A stretch of DNA of 64,000 nt from NCBI GenBank assembly GCA_003415625.1, contig PYIU01000004.1, positions 1,798,001 to 1,862,000 on the forward strand, given 5' to 3'. Source of the stretch: Aquanectria penicillioides (Eukaryota; Ascomycota; Sordariomycetes; Hypocreales; Nectriaceae). The position numbers and the translations under genes are program-made. A model generated the notes under the pieces. The model did not search any database. It saw nothing but the letters and a program-made list of their open reading frames with translations, and was not told the origin of the DNA. This document shows, piece by piece, positions 47,430 through 59,633 of the stretch. Position 1 is the first letter of the stretch. Every line of letters starts with the position of its first letter.

Positions 47430-49491
47430 TTTCATCACCGAATCTTTCCTGTTAATTTCGACTCTCTCCGTTGATCATTATTGGAGATTTCCCCTTGGTT
47501 CTTCCTGCTTTTCGGTATGGGAGAGAAAAGATTGCACTTGTCTGGTTGTTTATCGTTGTGTTTACGATACCATTCTGCGACGGCGGCGACAATGCCGCCA
47601 ACACCCCCTTCTCTCCTTTTTTCAGTTGACGCGCTGGGGAGGGGGAGATTAACTTGACAACTTCACTTTGCATGAACCCCAAATACTGGACGACTGTGAT
47701 TGCGACTGATCAATTTCCTTTTCATGTCAATTTTCCATTCCGTTTTTTTTTCACCAACAGATTCGATATCATATCCGTTGCTGTTGCTACTGCTTTTGCT
47801 TTCGGGTTTATATCATTTGCTCTATCATGTGGTTTTTGTACACTTAAAATTGGAAGGTGACAGATGTATAGAGAGGGAGGATGGACAAACTCTCGGGCAA
47901 GAGACGTTGACGTCGAAACGGGTCCGTTAGATGTGTGGTTTAATCTAGGCTCTAGCCGTCTTGCCTGTCCCGCTTTGAGAGAATCGAGGCGAAGGACGTT
48001 CTTGACAGATGTGCTGTATGGAGGTATCAGATGGCCTGAGATTGGAATTTCCTATGTGGGAAGGGAATCACGTGGACAGGGGGATTGGAAGGATGATGAT
48101 AATGTGGCATTGGGTTGAGTACTGGTTAGCTTTTGGGTTATATTTGCAAACTTGTTTTTATTGAGTTTTCGCTATTGGTAGACAAAGTCTCGCATATTCG
48201 CCTATATATTTGGGGTTATGTTACATGGATGTATCTTGGCAAATTGACATGTGCTAAAGGGGTGAGTTGGGTGAGCAATCTTCTCAACTTGTAATCTCAT
48301 GTCGGGATGGTTTGAAGTTTTAATCTCTGTTCTGTTGTGTCGCCAACTCGGCCCTTTGCGACAGTATCTTTTCCAACCTGCCCTGTTATGTGCCGATGAA
48401 GAAAGAATAGGAAGACGTAGTATATCGTAGGATGAGACATCAAACTTGTGATGTCATAAGCAAATAATCGATACCCCGGCAAGTTCGATCCTGGCCAAGG
48501 TGTGGCCCTAGCATGAAGAATCAATGGCATGGCTGTCCCTGGGAAGCAGCGAATCATCATCACGTAGGCAGAGATGGTGCCCCATGCATGCTGAACCAGG
48601 GCATGTGGTGCACCCACGGCACGAAAAGAAGCTTTTTAGCCCGGAACCCGACTGGGGAAAAGTGTGGCAGACGACGGGCAGACCTGGTAAAGAACAAGCC
48701 TGCCAACCCTAGCCAATCTTGTACTCCGTAGTGGACAGAAAGCTGCGCCGGGTCCATATGGCCAAGAGCCTGGCTGTCCAGCACGAGATGGGAAAGGGCA
48801 GCCAAGACGGACGGCATTTGAGCTGCACATGGGGGGCGGTTCCTACTGCCTGCCTGTCTCGACGAAGGTGAAAATATCGAAGGAGAAATAAAAAAAGAAG
48901 GAAAAAAGAGAAGAAAAAAGAAGTAGAAAAAGATTGAAACAATTAGAGAAGGCAAAAAGAGGAGCACAAATGATAAACGGTCGTGTCGTGTCGCAGGGAG
49001 TAGACCTTGCGCGCCCCCTTGTTTGCGGCTGATATTCGAGAATTCCTTGTTTTCAGCTGAAGCTTGTGTGTGCATCCAGTGCCAGCCTACCCAACCTACT
49101 ACGCTACTGTGGGACATGAGTGAGTGCGTACGTGCCTATGTGGCCCGCTCATAATAAGTTAATTGCTGTGCAAGGCGGGGGTAGGCAGCAAACAGGAACG
49201 CAGACAATAGAGTCGTCGATCAACTTAATTGCCGCCGCTTCTGGAAAGTGGCGGGTGCTCCTAACGACAGAGACACAGTCTAGGCGTTGGTTTTTAGCTT
49301 GCCTTGCAAGGGGCTGCCCAACGACCTTTGCCCAGTGACAAGCCACTTAGTTTCCCTCGACATCGCACTCACTCACCGAGAAGTGTTGGGCTGGCGTCTC
49401 TCACTCGCCGCGTTCTCCTTCCCTTCTTCTCGTCCCTCGTTTCCGGAGCGAATAGGCCGTACATTGCACCATCTGCGACGGCTGCGAAAAC

Positions 49492-49530
<39 letters not shown>

Positions 49531-49709
49531 AACAACGATAACGAGACGACCTCCCGCCCGCCCGCCCGCCCGCTCCAGGACGAGGACGGGACGAGAACGG
49601 GACACCCTCCACCAACTGCGACGACTACCTGAGCAACGCCTGACCGCTGCAGCAACGGCAACGGCAACGGCCACGGTCCCGGCACATCGCCAGCGCCGAG
49701 TCAACCACC
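47430..49709. other. Intergenic region
   Basis: About 2.3 kb. The first part (47430-48300) is T-rich and reads as 3' UTR and downstream sequence of the regulator. A purine-rich block (about 48870-48965, AAAAAGAAG-type) and a GAC/ACG trinucleotide run just before the next gene stand out. No further gene is supported. Confidence 0.6.
49491..49536 (+). repeat. ACG/GAC trinucleotide microsatellite in the leader of the 49710 gene
   Basis: Uninterrupted ACG units with occasional ACA occupy about 45 bp, followed by CGCCC repeats (about 49555-49572). They lie 150-220 bp before the start codon, so probably within the 5' leader. Confidence 0.8.
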
Positions 49710-52526
49710 ATGGCATACAACCAGTATAACCAATATGACCAGTACAACCCATACTCTGGGCCAAACTACCCTCCGTCCTCATTCGTCGCCGAGCTCGAGG
49801 CCCCCAACGTTGCAGCCCGCCCCCCCGCCGCTGCAATCCAGGCCCCCGATGGAGCATTCGCCTTCGAGATGTCCGGCGAGTCTGCCGCTCCCAGAGAAGA
49901 AGCCCCTAAGCCCGCGAGACAGGAGTGTCCGAGTCAGCCAGTCCAAGCCAACCCGTGGCCCTTCTACCTCGAGAACCCTGGTTCAGAGAAGGTGGTGCAG
50001 AATAGGCCCGAAGGCAACAAAGGAGGCGCACAAACCATGGCCTCAGAACCCAAGCCAGCGCAGCCGTGGCCGTATCACGGCCCGGGGGTACATGGAAACG
50101 TCGTTGCCGATGGTGAAGCAGTCGCTGGTGGACAGCAAGAGAATGCAAATGAGAGCGTCGTAAAAAACGACCATGACAGCCAGGATTCGTCAACACAGAA
50201 GCAAAGTGAGAGCAACGATGTGCCGCAGGTTCCTCTCGCGACGCGCCCGCCGACGTCAGCGCCGACCAGCCCAGACCCAGCAAAAGAGTTCTCTCCCTAT
50301 CCTGCTCCGCTGAAGCTCGCCCACCGACCTGCGAAACCGGCCTCGCCTCCAGCTTTCAAGCCGTATTCTCCCCCGGCGACCCAGGACACCTATCCGGCGC
50401 CCATTGCCAGCCCGCCCCTCGGTGTGGGGAGAACTCACTCACAGTCCACGACGCACTCTGCGACCAACTCGGCCTCTTACCAGCCTTACAGACCACCATC
50501 ATCTTCCGGGGCAGCCACGCCAGCTGTCGGAGCCGGAGCCGTAGCCGTGGCCGCAGGGGTTTCTGTGGCCAATATCTCTTCAAGTTCTACCCCTCCGTCC
50601 CCAGGCCCAGCGCCTCAGCAGTATCCCGCAGGTACGGCACCCCATCATTTTTACACTCCGCCGTCCACGAGCATCCCACTCCATTCTCCTCCATCTGGCG
50701 GTGTCAACGCAGGATCGAGGCCTCCTACTGCTCCGCCTACGGTGCCTCCCTCCGTGCCTCCTCCTGCCAATGCCGCTCCCCAAGCTCCTAGTCCCGGCCC
50801 TACTTCTACGACTGCTCCCACATCACCGACACCGGTGCCTCCTCCGAACGCCGCAACCCCCTCGCCCCGAGCCAGCAGCCAACCTGGACCGGCGGGTTTG
50901 CTACCCCTCAACCTGTGATAGCACATCCTGCTCCACTGTCCCATCCAGGAACACCGGCTCCGACTGCGGGAGTACCTTTTCCTCAACCTCAGTATGCTGC
51001 TCCCGTTACGGCCCCGAACCATGCATCGGTGTCAACGGCTACCCCCGTGGTCACGTCTCCGGGAAACGCCCCGGCGATCTATCCGACAGGCCCCCCAGGA
51101 ATGGTTCCTGGAACCCCGGCATATCAACCTGTATACCCTCCACCCAATAACCCAGAGTATCATATTCCCCAGCCAACCTATGCCCCGACAACCGCCCCTC
51201 CAGCGCAGTCGCCCACTCCACTACCGCAGCAACATACTGGCCCCGCAGCACTTCAGCAGGCCGGGCACGGGCAGCCTCAGGATTCACCCGTGACGACGGG
51301 ATCGCAACCCACCTCTGCCACGATATCGAATTCACCACCGCCTCCGTACTCACAGGCCGCTCCCTTGAGGCCAGGATCACAGCCTCCAGCTGCTGGTCAA
51401 AATTCGTCCTTTCAAGCTCCTGCTTCTCCTGCTCCTATTCCTTCAGGTCAGCTTTCTCCTGGCCAGGTTCCTCCGCAACATACTCCTTCATCTGGCCATG
51501 TGCTTCCCCTTGGTCAAGCTCCCCAATCAGGCCAAGCTCTCCCGGGACAGGCTCCTCCTCCAGGCCATGCCGTCCCTCCGGGTCACTTTCACCCAGGCCC
51601 AGTCTCGCCTCCTGGCCATTTCCCATCAGGTCAACAGTACCCTCCAAGTCAACTTCCTCCCGGTCAACAATACCCTCCCGGTCAACAATACCCTCCCGGT
51701 CAACAATACCCTCCCGGTCAACAATACCCTCCCGGTCAACAATACCCTCCCGGTCAACAATACCCCCCGGTCAACAGTACCCTCCAGGTCAACTACCTCA
51801 AGGCCAGTTGCCTCCAGGCCAGGTTCCCCCAGGTCAATATCCGCCTGGCCAAAACCCTCCAGCTCAGTACCCTCAAGGCCCAATCTCTCCTCTAGGTCCT
51901 TACTCTCCACCAGGACACTACCCTGCTCCTGGGCAAATTCCGGGCCAAGTCCCACATTCCCAGTACCCAAACCAACCGACGTATGCACCCACAGGCGTAC
52001 CCCTTCAAGGACAAGTTCCAGGCCAGAACTTTTACAACTTGAACGTGCCCCCGCTACCCCCACGACCGGGGACTGGCACGGGACAAGCTCAAGCAAACCT
52101 TGCCCCTGGCACTTTTGGTGCACCAACTGGCTATAACCCGTCCAACTTCCCTCCTCCCCCAAAGACACATTACAATCCTCTTCCACCACCATTGCCAGCC
52201 AGGCCAGGTTCAGGGAAGCTCTTTTCAAGCGCCAACGCGAAGAAGTGGTTTGATAAGACCAACCAGGTTCTCGAGAATACCCTGGCGCCAATCCTGGATT
52301 CCAAGTATAAGCCCATGCCGGGTCAGTACCAGTCACCTGGCCAGTACCACGTACCAGGCCAGTATCCAACACAAGCCCAGTACCAGTCCCCCCAGCACAG
52401 AACCAGGCTCACTTCCAATCTCCACACCTTGCACCTCAATATCAGACTCAACACCAAGGAGCTCCGGGAGCTTCTCCTGGAACGGCAGGGCCGGGGCAAG
52501 GTTCTACTCGACACCAGAGATACTAA
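49710..52526 (+). CDS. Proline/glutamine-rich protein with PPGQ repeats (three frame breaks)
   Basis: ATG 49710 (MAYNQYNQYDQYNPYSG) opens a single-exon gene that, corrected for three one-base losses, runs 939 residues to the TAA at 52524-52526. It is dominated by Pro, Ala, Ser, Thr, Gln and Gly. A central region is built of PPGQ/PPGH units, including a tandem YPPGQQ array, and the only segment with helix-like character is near the end (GKLFSSANAKKWFDKTNQVL, ENTLAPILDSKYKPM). I do not recognise a family; such proteins are often low-complexity adaptors or cytoplasmic condensate components, which is speculation. The frame moves at about 50870-50886, at 51761-51768 and at the C6 run 52388-52393; each time the next frame continues the same composition directly. 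No splice sites explain the shifts. Confidence 0.7.
51655..51775 (+). repeat. 18-bp tandem repeat encoding YPPGQQ
   Basis: Six in-register copies of an 18-bp unit (GGT starting at 51662, 51680, 51698, 51716, 51734 and 51752) are followed by a seventh at 51769, which is 17 bp away because CCCTCCC is reduced to CCCCCC. The near-identity of the copies points to recent expansion by slippage or unequal exchange. Confidence 0.9.
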
Positions 52527-52798
52527 AATACGACCTCACTTGCAAAGGTTCCGTCATTCTAGAGGCTCAATTTTATGAGCTCTCTGCTTCAAATTCACAT
52601 GTTGGGCTTGGTTGGTGGTTTGGAAGTCATTACGAGCGAGCGAGCAAAGCAACTGCGGGGGCACCCCAGAAAAAAGTGCAAATGGAGCATGGTGAACAGG
52701 GAGAGCGTTGTTTATTTGGGATCAACTGGGTAAAGATTATGAACTAGTCATATTTACTGCATTGAGAAGAAGACGCTTGAAAGAAGAAAGTAAAATCA

Positions 52799-52804
52799 AA
52801 TAAA
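52799..52804 (+). terminator. AATAAA polyadenylation signal candidate
   Basis: AATAAA in an A-rich stretch about 270 bp downstream of the stop of the PGQ-repeat gene. Position fits a 3' end; not otherwise verifiable. Confidence 0.4.
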
Positions 52805-54602
52805 GAAGAAATGTCATCAAATTCTCTCGTGTAGTTCTCTCCGAGCAGATGTCGCATTTGACTAACTGACGTTGCGATATCAAAGCTCATCCAAGACATG
52901 TGATGTGGCGGAGGACTGGCTTGGGATGTGTGGCTTAGGTGGTGGCTGCCCAGGCACCTGCATAGACGGATCGATGGATCTGATTGCATTTTGTTCGAAA
53001 CACCGACATACGGAGAAGGGTGCAACAAGGTAATATCGATGCTCGCATGAATATCATTAACGGACCCGAAACAACGGATGCACTAAACATTCGAGGTGAC
53101 GAGCCACGTTCCGGGTTACGGTCGGAAATGTCGGCTGGTTGGATTGCCGGGTCCGGTTTACGGCGGCGGCCCTGCACCGACGACTGGTCGGCGGCATCCG
53201 ACAACAGATTCGGCGGGTCAGGGCAGTAGGGAAGCCTCCCGACACGGATACGCCGTGTGTTGGTGCTGCTGGGCGTGGCCATGCTGGACGAGGGAGATGT
53301 GATGGGATGGGATGGGATGGGAGACCAGGGGGAATCAAGGGCGGGATAATGAGATGGTCGATTGCCGCGGTGCTATTTTCAGGTCACCCACAGACTACGC
53401 TTCGGATGTGATGAGGGATGCAGGTCTTGGTCCTGTCTTGGTCCTGTCCTGTCTTTGGAAGGGGGGGGGTGATGGGGGCGACGGCCGGACGGGATGGGCT
53501 GGGCTGAGGCAGAGAGATCCCGGTTGCGCCTGGCAGGTCGATGTACATCGTACAGCTACGATCCCGTATAGCTTTTCTTTTGCCGCCGTCCCATTCGTTG
53601 CCCGGGGTGTGTGGGCGGCCTGAATCTGGTCGGCTGAAAATGTATTGGCTTCAACTTCAGGTCGTGACAGGCTGAGCGATGGAACAATTAGTCGTGAGCT
53701 GGCACCCCAGACTGTGGCAGGCGGGCGACGTGGTTGGGCTTCTGGCGTCGTCACGGAACAGGACTTTGGTCTTCTAATCACCTAGACGTGGCACAATTAC
53801 ATAGTTTCCCAATTGCGTTCGGTGGCACAAGGAAAAAAGGAAAGAAGAGACAAAAGCTGCAGTGCGTGTATCCGTAGACAGTCTATCAATGCATCCCCCT
53901 TCCCTCTTCTGTTAGTGACTGAGGCTGGGCTACACAAGACGAAAGAGGAGAAAGGTAGTTGTAGCTGTGGCACAAAGCCTGGTATACTCCTCACCCCGTG
54001 ACCTCGTGGATGCAAGGGAAGCTCGTGACTGGGATGACAATCCTCAAGTGCACTTTTGGGGTGGGACAAAGGGAAATAAAGAAGACAAGGGAGGATACAT
54101 AACTTGGGCGGGGGGGCCTGTTGATAAAAACCTCGACATCTTCGTGTCCCATGTCTCTGCAGGCGATGGGTTCCCCTCAAAGGTGCATCACCCCTCATCT
54201 CGACTTGTAAGCGCAGGACCAATTAATTAATTAAGTGGGCATACATTCATAAGATGCTTTTTTTTATGACCGATATTACATTACACGGGAAGAACGGGAA
54301 CGGGATGGATGACGGGATGAGATGGAGGTGACAGGGTTGCGATGCTAATAATAAAATGGAATAAAAAAACAAGAGCCCAGTGCACACTGGGCCGCACTGG
54401 ACCGAAAGGTGGACGGGGATGCCGTGGCATTGCAGCATGTCAGTCGGTGTCGGCGTGTCGATCTCCTGGTCTGGTTTGCATGGCTGAGGACTTGTGTCAG
54501 GATAGGCTTACACTTTATGCCGCCCTTCTAGGAGAGATCGGCGACGAGGAGGAGAAGGCAGGGACGTGGGATGAGGATGTGGATGTGGATGGAGATCGAG
54601 AT

Positions 54603-54618
54603 GGGGGGGGGGGGGGGG
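54603..54618 (+). repeat. Homopolymer of 16 G
   Basis: Sixteen consecutive G on the plus strand in non-coding DNA. Such runs are slippage-prone and a likely place for assembly length error. Confidence 0.9.
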
Positions 54619-56605
54619 TGGCTCTGGACTGAACCAAAAGCCAAACTTGAGCTCAAGGCCGAGCTATGGGGGTCATGGGACGGATGACCCAATGAAAAAA
54701 AAAAAGAAGAAAAGAAAAGAAAGGAGCGAGCAAGTGAGAGAAGGAAAGATGAAAGAAAAAGCATTCGATTGAAGGAACAAGGGCTTGGTTGTGATTGTAA
54801 CTGTCGTTGGCATTGTCATTGTGTCTTGTGTCTTGGAGGGTTGTATGTCACTGTTTGCCGCCCGCAGAGCAGCCTCCTAAGCCTCCCACCCCTCCCATTT
54901 ACAACGGCGAGTCAATGTGATAGGTAAGGCGCGGATGTGCACATGGATGCGGAGGAGAAGCAAGCAGGAACAGAATAAGGAATTTGCGAAAGACGCGGGC
55001 GGCGTGCAGAGCATGGCTGCCGCTGAGAACTCTGACTCGTTCCCTGTGCTTGGTCTCGACGCAATCGCCATTGCAGGTGACTTTGAACCGACCTGTGAGG
55101 GCGCGCGCCCCTGAAAGCCTGGGGCGACCTACATGACCTCTGCCTGCGAGGCCTGGATGAGGCAGACGCGCGGGTTACGCCCTTGTCAGCGCCCTCTTCT
55201 CTGGTGTGTCCCTCAAAACGCTCAGAGGCTTTAAAGCCTCAAAGAGGGGGGGCGGCCAGGGGGGTGCCCAGGGGGGGGGATTGATTGATCTGGCTTGCGG
55301 AAACAATGGTCAGCGCGTCAAGACCTAATTGGAGTCGATCGTGGCCACGCCTTGCTCCGACATCCATGCTGCAAACAGCATCGCCTGACCGCGGAAGCTC
55401 AAGTTACATGCCACTTTGCCGGCCAAGGGGCTCGCGTCGGTATCGTGGTGCCGTTTCTTCGTCGGAGACCGGTCCATCCGGGAAGACAGTCAGCAGAGGC
55501 CCAAAAAAAAAAAAAGGCCTGCTCGCAACGCTGGGGGCTGCTGGAGTTCAGTGTTCGAACAAAGGGGGGGGGAGGGGGGGAGAGGCGTTTGACTGTCGGG
55601 ATGGTGGCCTCGAGTGATGAGCTTGCGCGGAGCTCGTCAGAAACGATGACATATTGGCCAAATTCATCCTCAGAAAAAAACAAAGGAAGGGTTCCATTTG
55701 TTCCAGGCAGGTGGCCTAAGACTAGCCGGCGATTCAGTTCAGTGGATAACTGAGGTGGTCCGGGTTTTAGGCGGTCTGGTGGCGGTGGGCTGCCGACTCA
55801 GGGCACTTGATTGAGCTGGTCCTTGCTTTCTCTCCATCCGCCCTGGAACGCAGCAGCAGGTCTGTCCCTACCTACCTCTAACTACCTGCCTATACATTCT
55901 GGAGAGATGGGAAGGCGTTGATGGACGGATTGGATGACGGGCAGAGACACAAGGTGTAATAAAAAGAACGGAAATGCTCAGCAGGACCGCGGAACGCAAT
56001 CAGGAGACTTGGTGAGGCAGTGAGCCGAATAAAAAGCCGGGGGATACCGAGTACAGACAGCGGTGAAAAGCAGACCATGGCCGGCTGAGCAAAGCAATAT
56101 CGGATCGCTCTGTGACGTGAAGTAATGAGCATCAATGCTCTTTCCAAAACCGTCACCAAATTTGTGACCGGGTAATCAACAACAGATGATTGCCCTTGCG
56201 CACTTCAAGCTAATGTGCCGCGTGTGCGGGCGAGATGCGATTTTGTTTTCCCCCCCTTTCCTCCAAACCACTTCTCCGTCTGTTACTCAGTTCTCGCCTC
56301 TCGTCTCCACTTTGGGCCGCAGACATGTCAAGTGAGAAGAGGCTAGGGAGATGAGGCAACTTTTGATGACATAAAGGGCGCGCGCGCCGTTGCCGACGGA
56401 GCGGAACTGATGGAGGACTGGATGGGGGTGGGAGGACCCTATCGTCCAGTATGATGGACGTGAGAGCCGCCCTCTGGCCCTGATGGATGCCAATCAATGC
56501 CGATTATCTGGGCGGCAACAATCCACGCTCCACCTTGCACCTTGCACCTTGCACATTGCACCCTGGGTACAGGTACTGGCTGTACTTTGCACGGAATGGA
56601 TGGAG

Positions 56606-56635
56606 GGTGGTGGTGGTGGTGGTGGTGGTGGTGGT
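56606..56635 (+). repeat. (GGT)10 microsatellite
   Basis: Ten perfect GGT units. The strand could in principle form a two-layer G-quadruplex. It is non-coding and about 1.4 kb upstream of the CK1 start. Confidence 0.9.
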
Positions 56636-57634
56636 GAGAGTATGATAGTCGTACCTAGTAATAGGAACCGGTAGTAAGACGAATAGCCCAGCCCATTGAC
56701 GAAACTTGGGCCCTTGGCTTGCTCTTCCCCTTCCATTTTCCTCGTTCTCGGCGCTTTTGCTTTTGGGGCAAGTAACTACTCGGGGGTTCAGCTGCGGCTG
56801 GATGACGAGAGCTAGGATGGAACGCTCCGGATAGGATAGAATCAGAGTGAAAAAGGAACACCCGTCAATGCCTTTCCAAGGGATCCAGGGCCAAAACAGG
56901 TCCAACTGGGCCAAGGGGGAGGGGGGAGGGGGGCAAGCATAATAAACCAAGCCTGCAGCAGCCCAAAGCGCCCAGCCCAGCCCAATGCCCGAGAGGCCCC
57001 AGCCCCAAAAGAAAGCCCAGCCGCAGCTCACAGCTCGCAGCTCGCAGACAGAACGCAGCACGCGCCCCGTCAGTGGCACCCCGTACCCAGTACCTAGGAC
57101 CTAGGGGCCCAGCACCCAGTAACAAACCCAGCACCACAGCGAAACGCAGCGGGTGATTACTGGCTGTTCCTCGCTACTCGCTGGCTCCGGTGCTGGCACA
57201 CCCGCTCCTGCACCACCCGCAGTCCACAGTCCACAGCCCGCACCGCACCGCACCGCACCGCACCACTCCCTCACCCGACCGGGCGGCTGGCTCAGGCTTG
57301 GGCTCAACCCACCTGCCCTCAAATTCCTTTCCCCTTCGCCTTTCCGTCTCCGTCTTCCCTCCTTCCCTTCTCCTCCTCTCCCCACAACCATCCACTTCCA
57401 CCACCGCCGACCGACCGACGACGGTTTCTTCCCCCTCCCAATCCCTCAGCTCCCTCTCCAACATAGGCTGAGTCTTCTTCTCATCAACGAGCCTCCGCAC
57501 ATCAACCCGCCTGCGTCCTTTTAGTTTTTCTGCATTCGACCGCCTCGATTCCCGCACGCACTCCGGCCGACCATCTCCATCTCGGGCCCAAAACGCGTTC
57601 AGACCGCCTCCACCTCCCAATACTCGTGTTGCAG

Positions 57635-57977
57635 GTAAGCTATGTCATTTCCCTTTGTCTGCCTGCCTCGTCCTTTGTTTGCCTCCTTCTTCCCCTTTGC
57701 GTTCCTCACCCCGAGTAACCGCTGCAAACGCGGCCTTTTCTCTCTTGCATTGCTTATTGGGCATTTGCCTGTCGAGTTGACCCGTTTCCCCATGTCGACT
57801 TACGTCGGAGTTTGCCTTGTGGCGCTGCCCGTTGCCCACCGCCATGGGCAAGCCTGATTTTCTCTGGCTGCCCATTTTGCCCCTCTCACCCAACACTTCC
57901 GTCATCATCTCGTTTACCTCCCTCTTCTCCACCAAGCCCTTTTCCGTGTCACCGCCCCAACTAACATCAAATAATAG
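57635..57977 (+). other. 5' UTR intron of the casein kinase gene
   Basis: Donor GTAAGC after TTGCAG at 57635, branch CTAAC at 57961, acceptor ATAATAG at 57977. The flanking sequence is pyrimidine-rich leader. The intron precedes the first coding exon by about 100 bp. Confidence 0.6.
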
Positions 57978-58073
57978 CCATACTAGGCTCGCAGATTAAT
58001 CCCATCCACCGACAAACACTTATCCCACACTAATCTCCATCCCTTTTGTGGACGGAGCATCCCAGCCGACAAG

Positions 58074-59633
58074 ATGACCACAATGGTATGCCCACCACCA
58101 CTATCATCACCACCACTACCCTTCGTTTCCCCGAATTCCAAATCGTCGAGAGCGAGGATCGGCATCGTCAATACATTGTATGAGCCCTCTCGTCGGGGCA
58201 TCTTTGCTTAACATCATCTCTCATCGCCGATCCTGTCCTCTATGATGGAAACAAGACTTGAAATTTGGGCTCGCCATTTTTTTTTTTTGCTTTTTGGAGT
58301 AGCCAACTAATTTCTGTTCTCAGGATCTCCGCGTCGGTAACAAGTACCGCATCGGCCGAAAAATTGGTTCCGGTTCTTTCGGTGATATCTACCTCGGCAC
58401 CAACATCATCTCCGGTGAGGAGATTGCCATCAAGCTTGAGTCCGTCAAGGCCAAGCACCCCCAGCTCGAGTATGAGGCCCGTGTCTACAAGTCCTTGGCC
58501 GGCGGTGTCGGCATCCCCTTCGTCCGTTGGTTCGGTACCGAGTGTGACTACAACGCCATGGTCCTCGATCTTCTTGGCCCTAGCTTGGAGGATCTCTTTA
58601 ACTTCTGCAACCGAAAATTCTCTCTCAAGACCGTCCTTCTTTTGGCCGACCAGCTGATTTCCCGAATTGAGTACATCCACGCCAAGTCCTTCATCCACCG
58701 CGATATCAAGCCCGACAACTTCCTGATGGGCATTGGCAAGCGCGGCAACCAGGTCAACGTCATTGATTTCGGTCTGGCCAAGAAGTACCGTGACCCCAAG
58801 ACTCACTTCCACATCCCTTACAGAGAGAACAAGAACCTTACTGGTACCGCCCGTTATGCCTCCATCAATACCCATTTGGGCGTGGAGCAGTCCCGCCGTG
58901 ACGACATGGAGTCTCTTGGCTATGTCATGCTCTACTTTTGCCGTGGCTCCCTTCCCTGGCAGGGTCTGAAGGCTGCTACCAAGAAGCAGAAGTACGACCG
59001 CATCATGGAGAAGAAGATGACCACCCCCACCGAGGTTCTCTGCCGCGGTTTCCCCAATGAGTTTGCCATCTACCTCAACTACACCCGTTCGCTCCGCTTC
59101 GACGACAAGCCCGACTACAGCTACCTGCGCAAGATCTTCCGTGATCTATTCGTCCGCGAGGGTTTCCAGTACGACTACGTCTTCGACTGGACTGTCTACA
59201 AGTACCAGAAGAACGCTCAGGCTATTGCCCAGGCGGCCGGCCAGGCTAACCCCGAGGATGAGGAGAAAGCCCGTGCCTCCCGCACCAACGCTGCCACCGC
59301 TGGCCAGGGTGCTTCCAAGCCCAACGCCATCCCTGGCTCCCGCCGCAAGATGCTTGAGCGTGGAGCCGGCGCTGGCGTTGAGACCCCTGACACCAACCGC
59401 GCTATCGGTGGAAGCGACAGGATGTGAGTTCAAAGTTATAACAGCCCAGCCCAATCAACCTCAGTTTCCTTGTAAGGAATCATTCTCCTTCGAGCGCTCG
59501 TAGTGTGTTTTTGTACCGCCGGCCGAAGGGAATATTTGCTGACTACTTATGGCTGACTCAGTGGACGATAAACAGGCTTCGCTCTGCTTCAAGGGGAGCG
59601 GGATATGCCTCTGGCAGCTATCGGCCGAAATGA
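58074..59633 (+). CDS. Casein kinase 1 (CK1 delta/epsilon class, Neurospora CK-1a / Hhp1 type)
   Basis: Coding exon 1 is only 12 nt (58074-58085, MTTM); intron 58086-58323; main exon 58324-59423 (or to a TGA at 59427); alternative last exon 59576-59633. The kinase has [11 protein letters not shown], Lys41 in AIKLE, Asp131 in [16 protein letters not shown], the CK1-specific SIN motif in [12 protein letters not shown], and the basic TKKQKY segment linked to nuclear targeting and substrate binding. It phosphorylates acid-primed Ser/Thr and acts in the circadian clock (FRQ in Neurospora), DNA repair, morphology and Wnt-like functions in eukaryotes. Unspliced at the 3' end the protein has 371 residues, ending GGSDRM. 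Splicing of 59424-59575 adds [18 protein letters not shown] for 389 residues. A 5' UTR intron (57635-57977) precedes it. The catalytic domain is intact. Confidence 0.95.

Larger units (their letters stand above)
52527..58073. other. Intergenic region and CK1 leader
   Basis: About 5.5 kb without a supportable gene. It includes a poly(A) signal (52799-52804), GATGG repeats (about 53300-53322), G-runs (54603-54618, 55564-55580), a GGT microsatellite (56606-56635), a 9-bp CACCTTGCA repeat (about 56530-56562), a CCGCA run (about 57240-57262) and the C/T-rich CK1 leader (about 57330-57480) with its 5' UTR intron. Frames up to 191 codons exist but have no features. Confidence 0.55.

Noticed and set aside
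48421..48510. tRNA-like B box (AAGTTCGATCC)
   Set aside because: The flanking bases do not form a T-arm or acceptor stem; no tRNA could be supported anywhere in the window.
56504..57079. 191-codon minus-strand frame near the CK1 promoter
   Set aside because: Partly a translation of the GGT microsatellite and CCCAG-type repeats; no conserved features.
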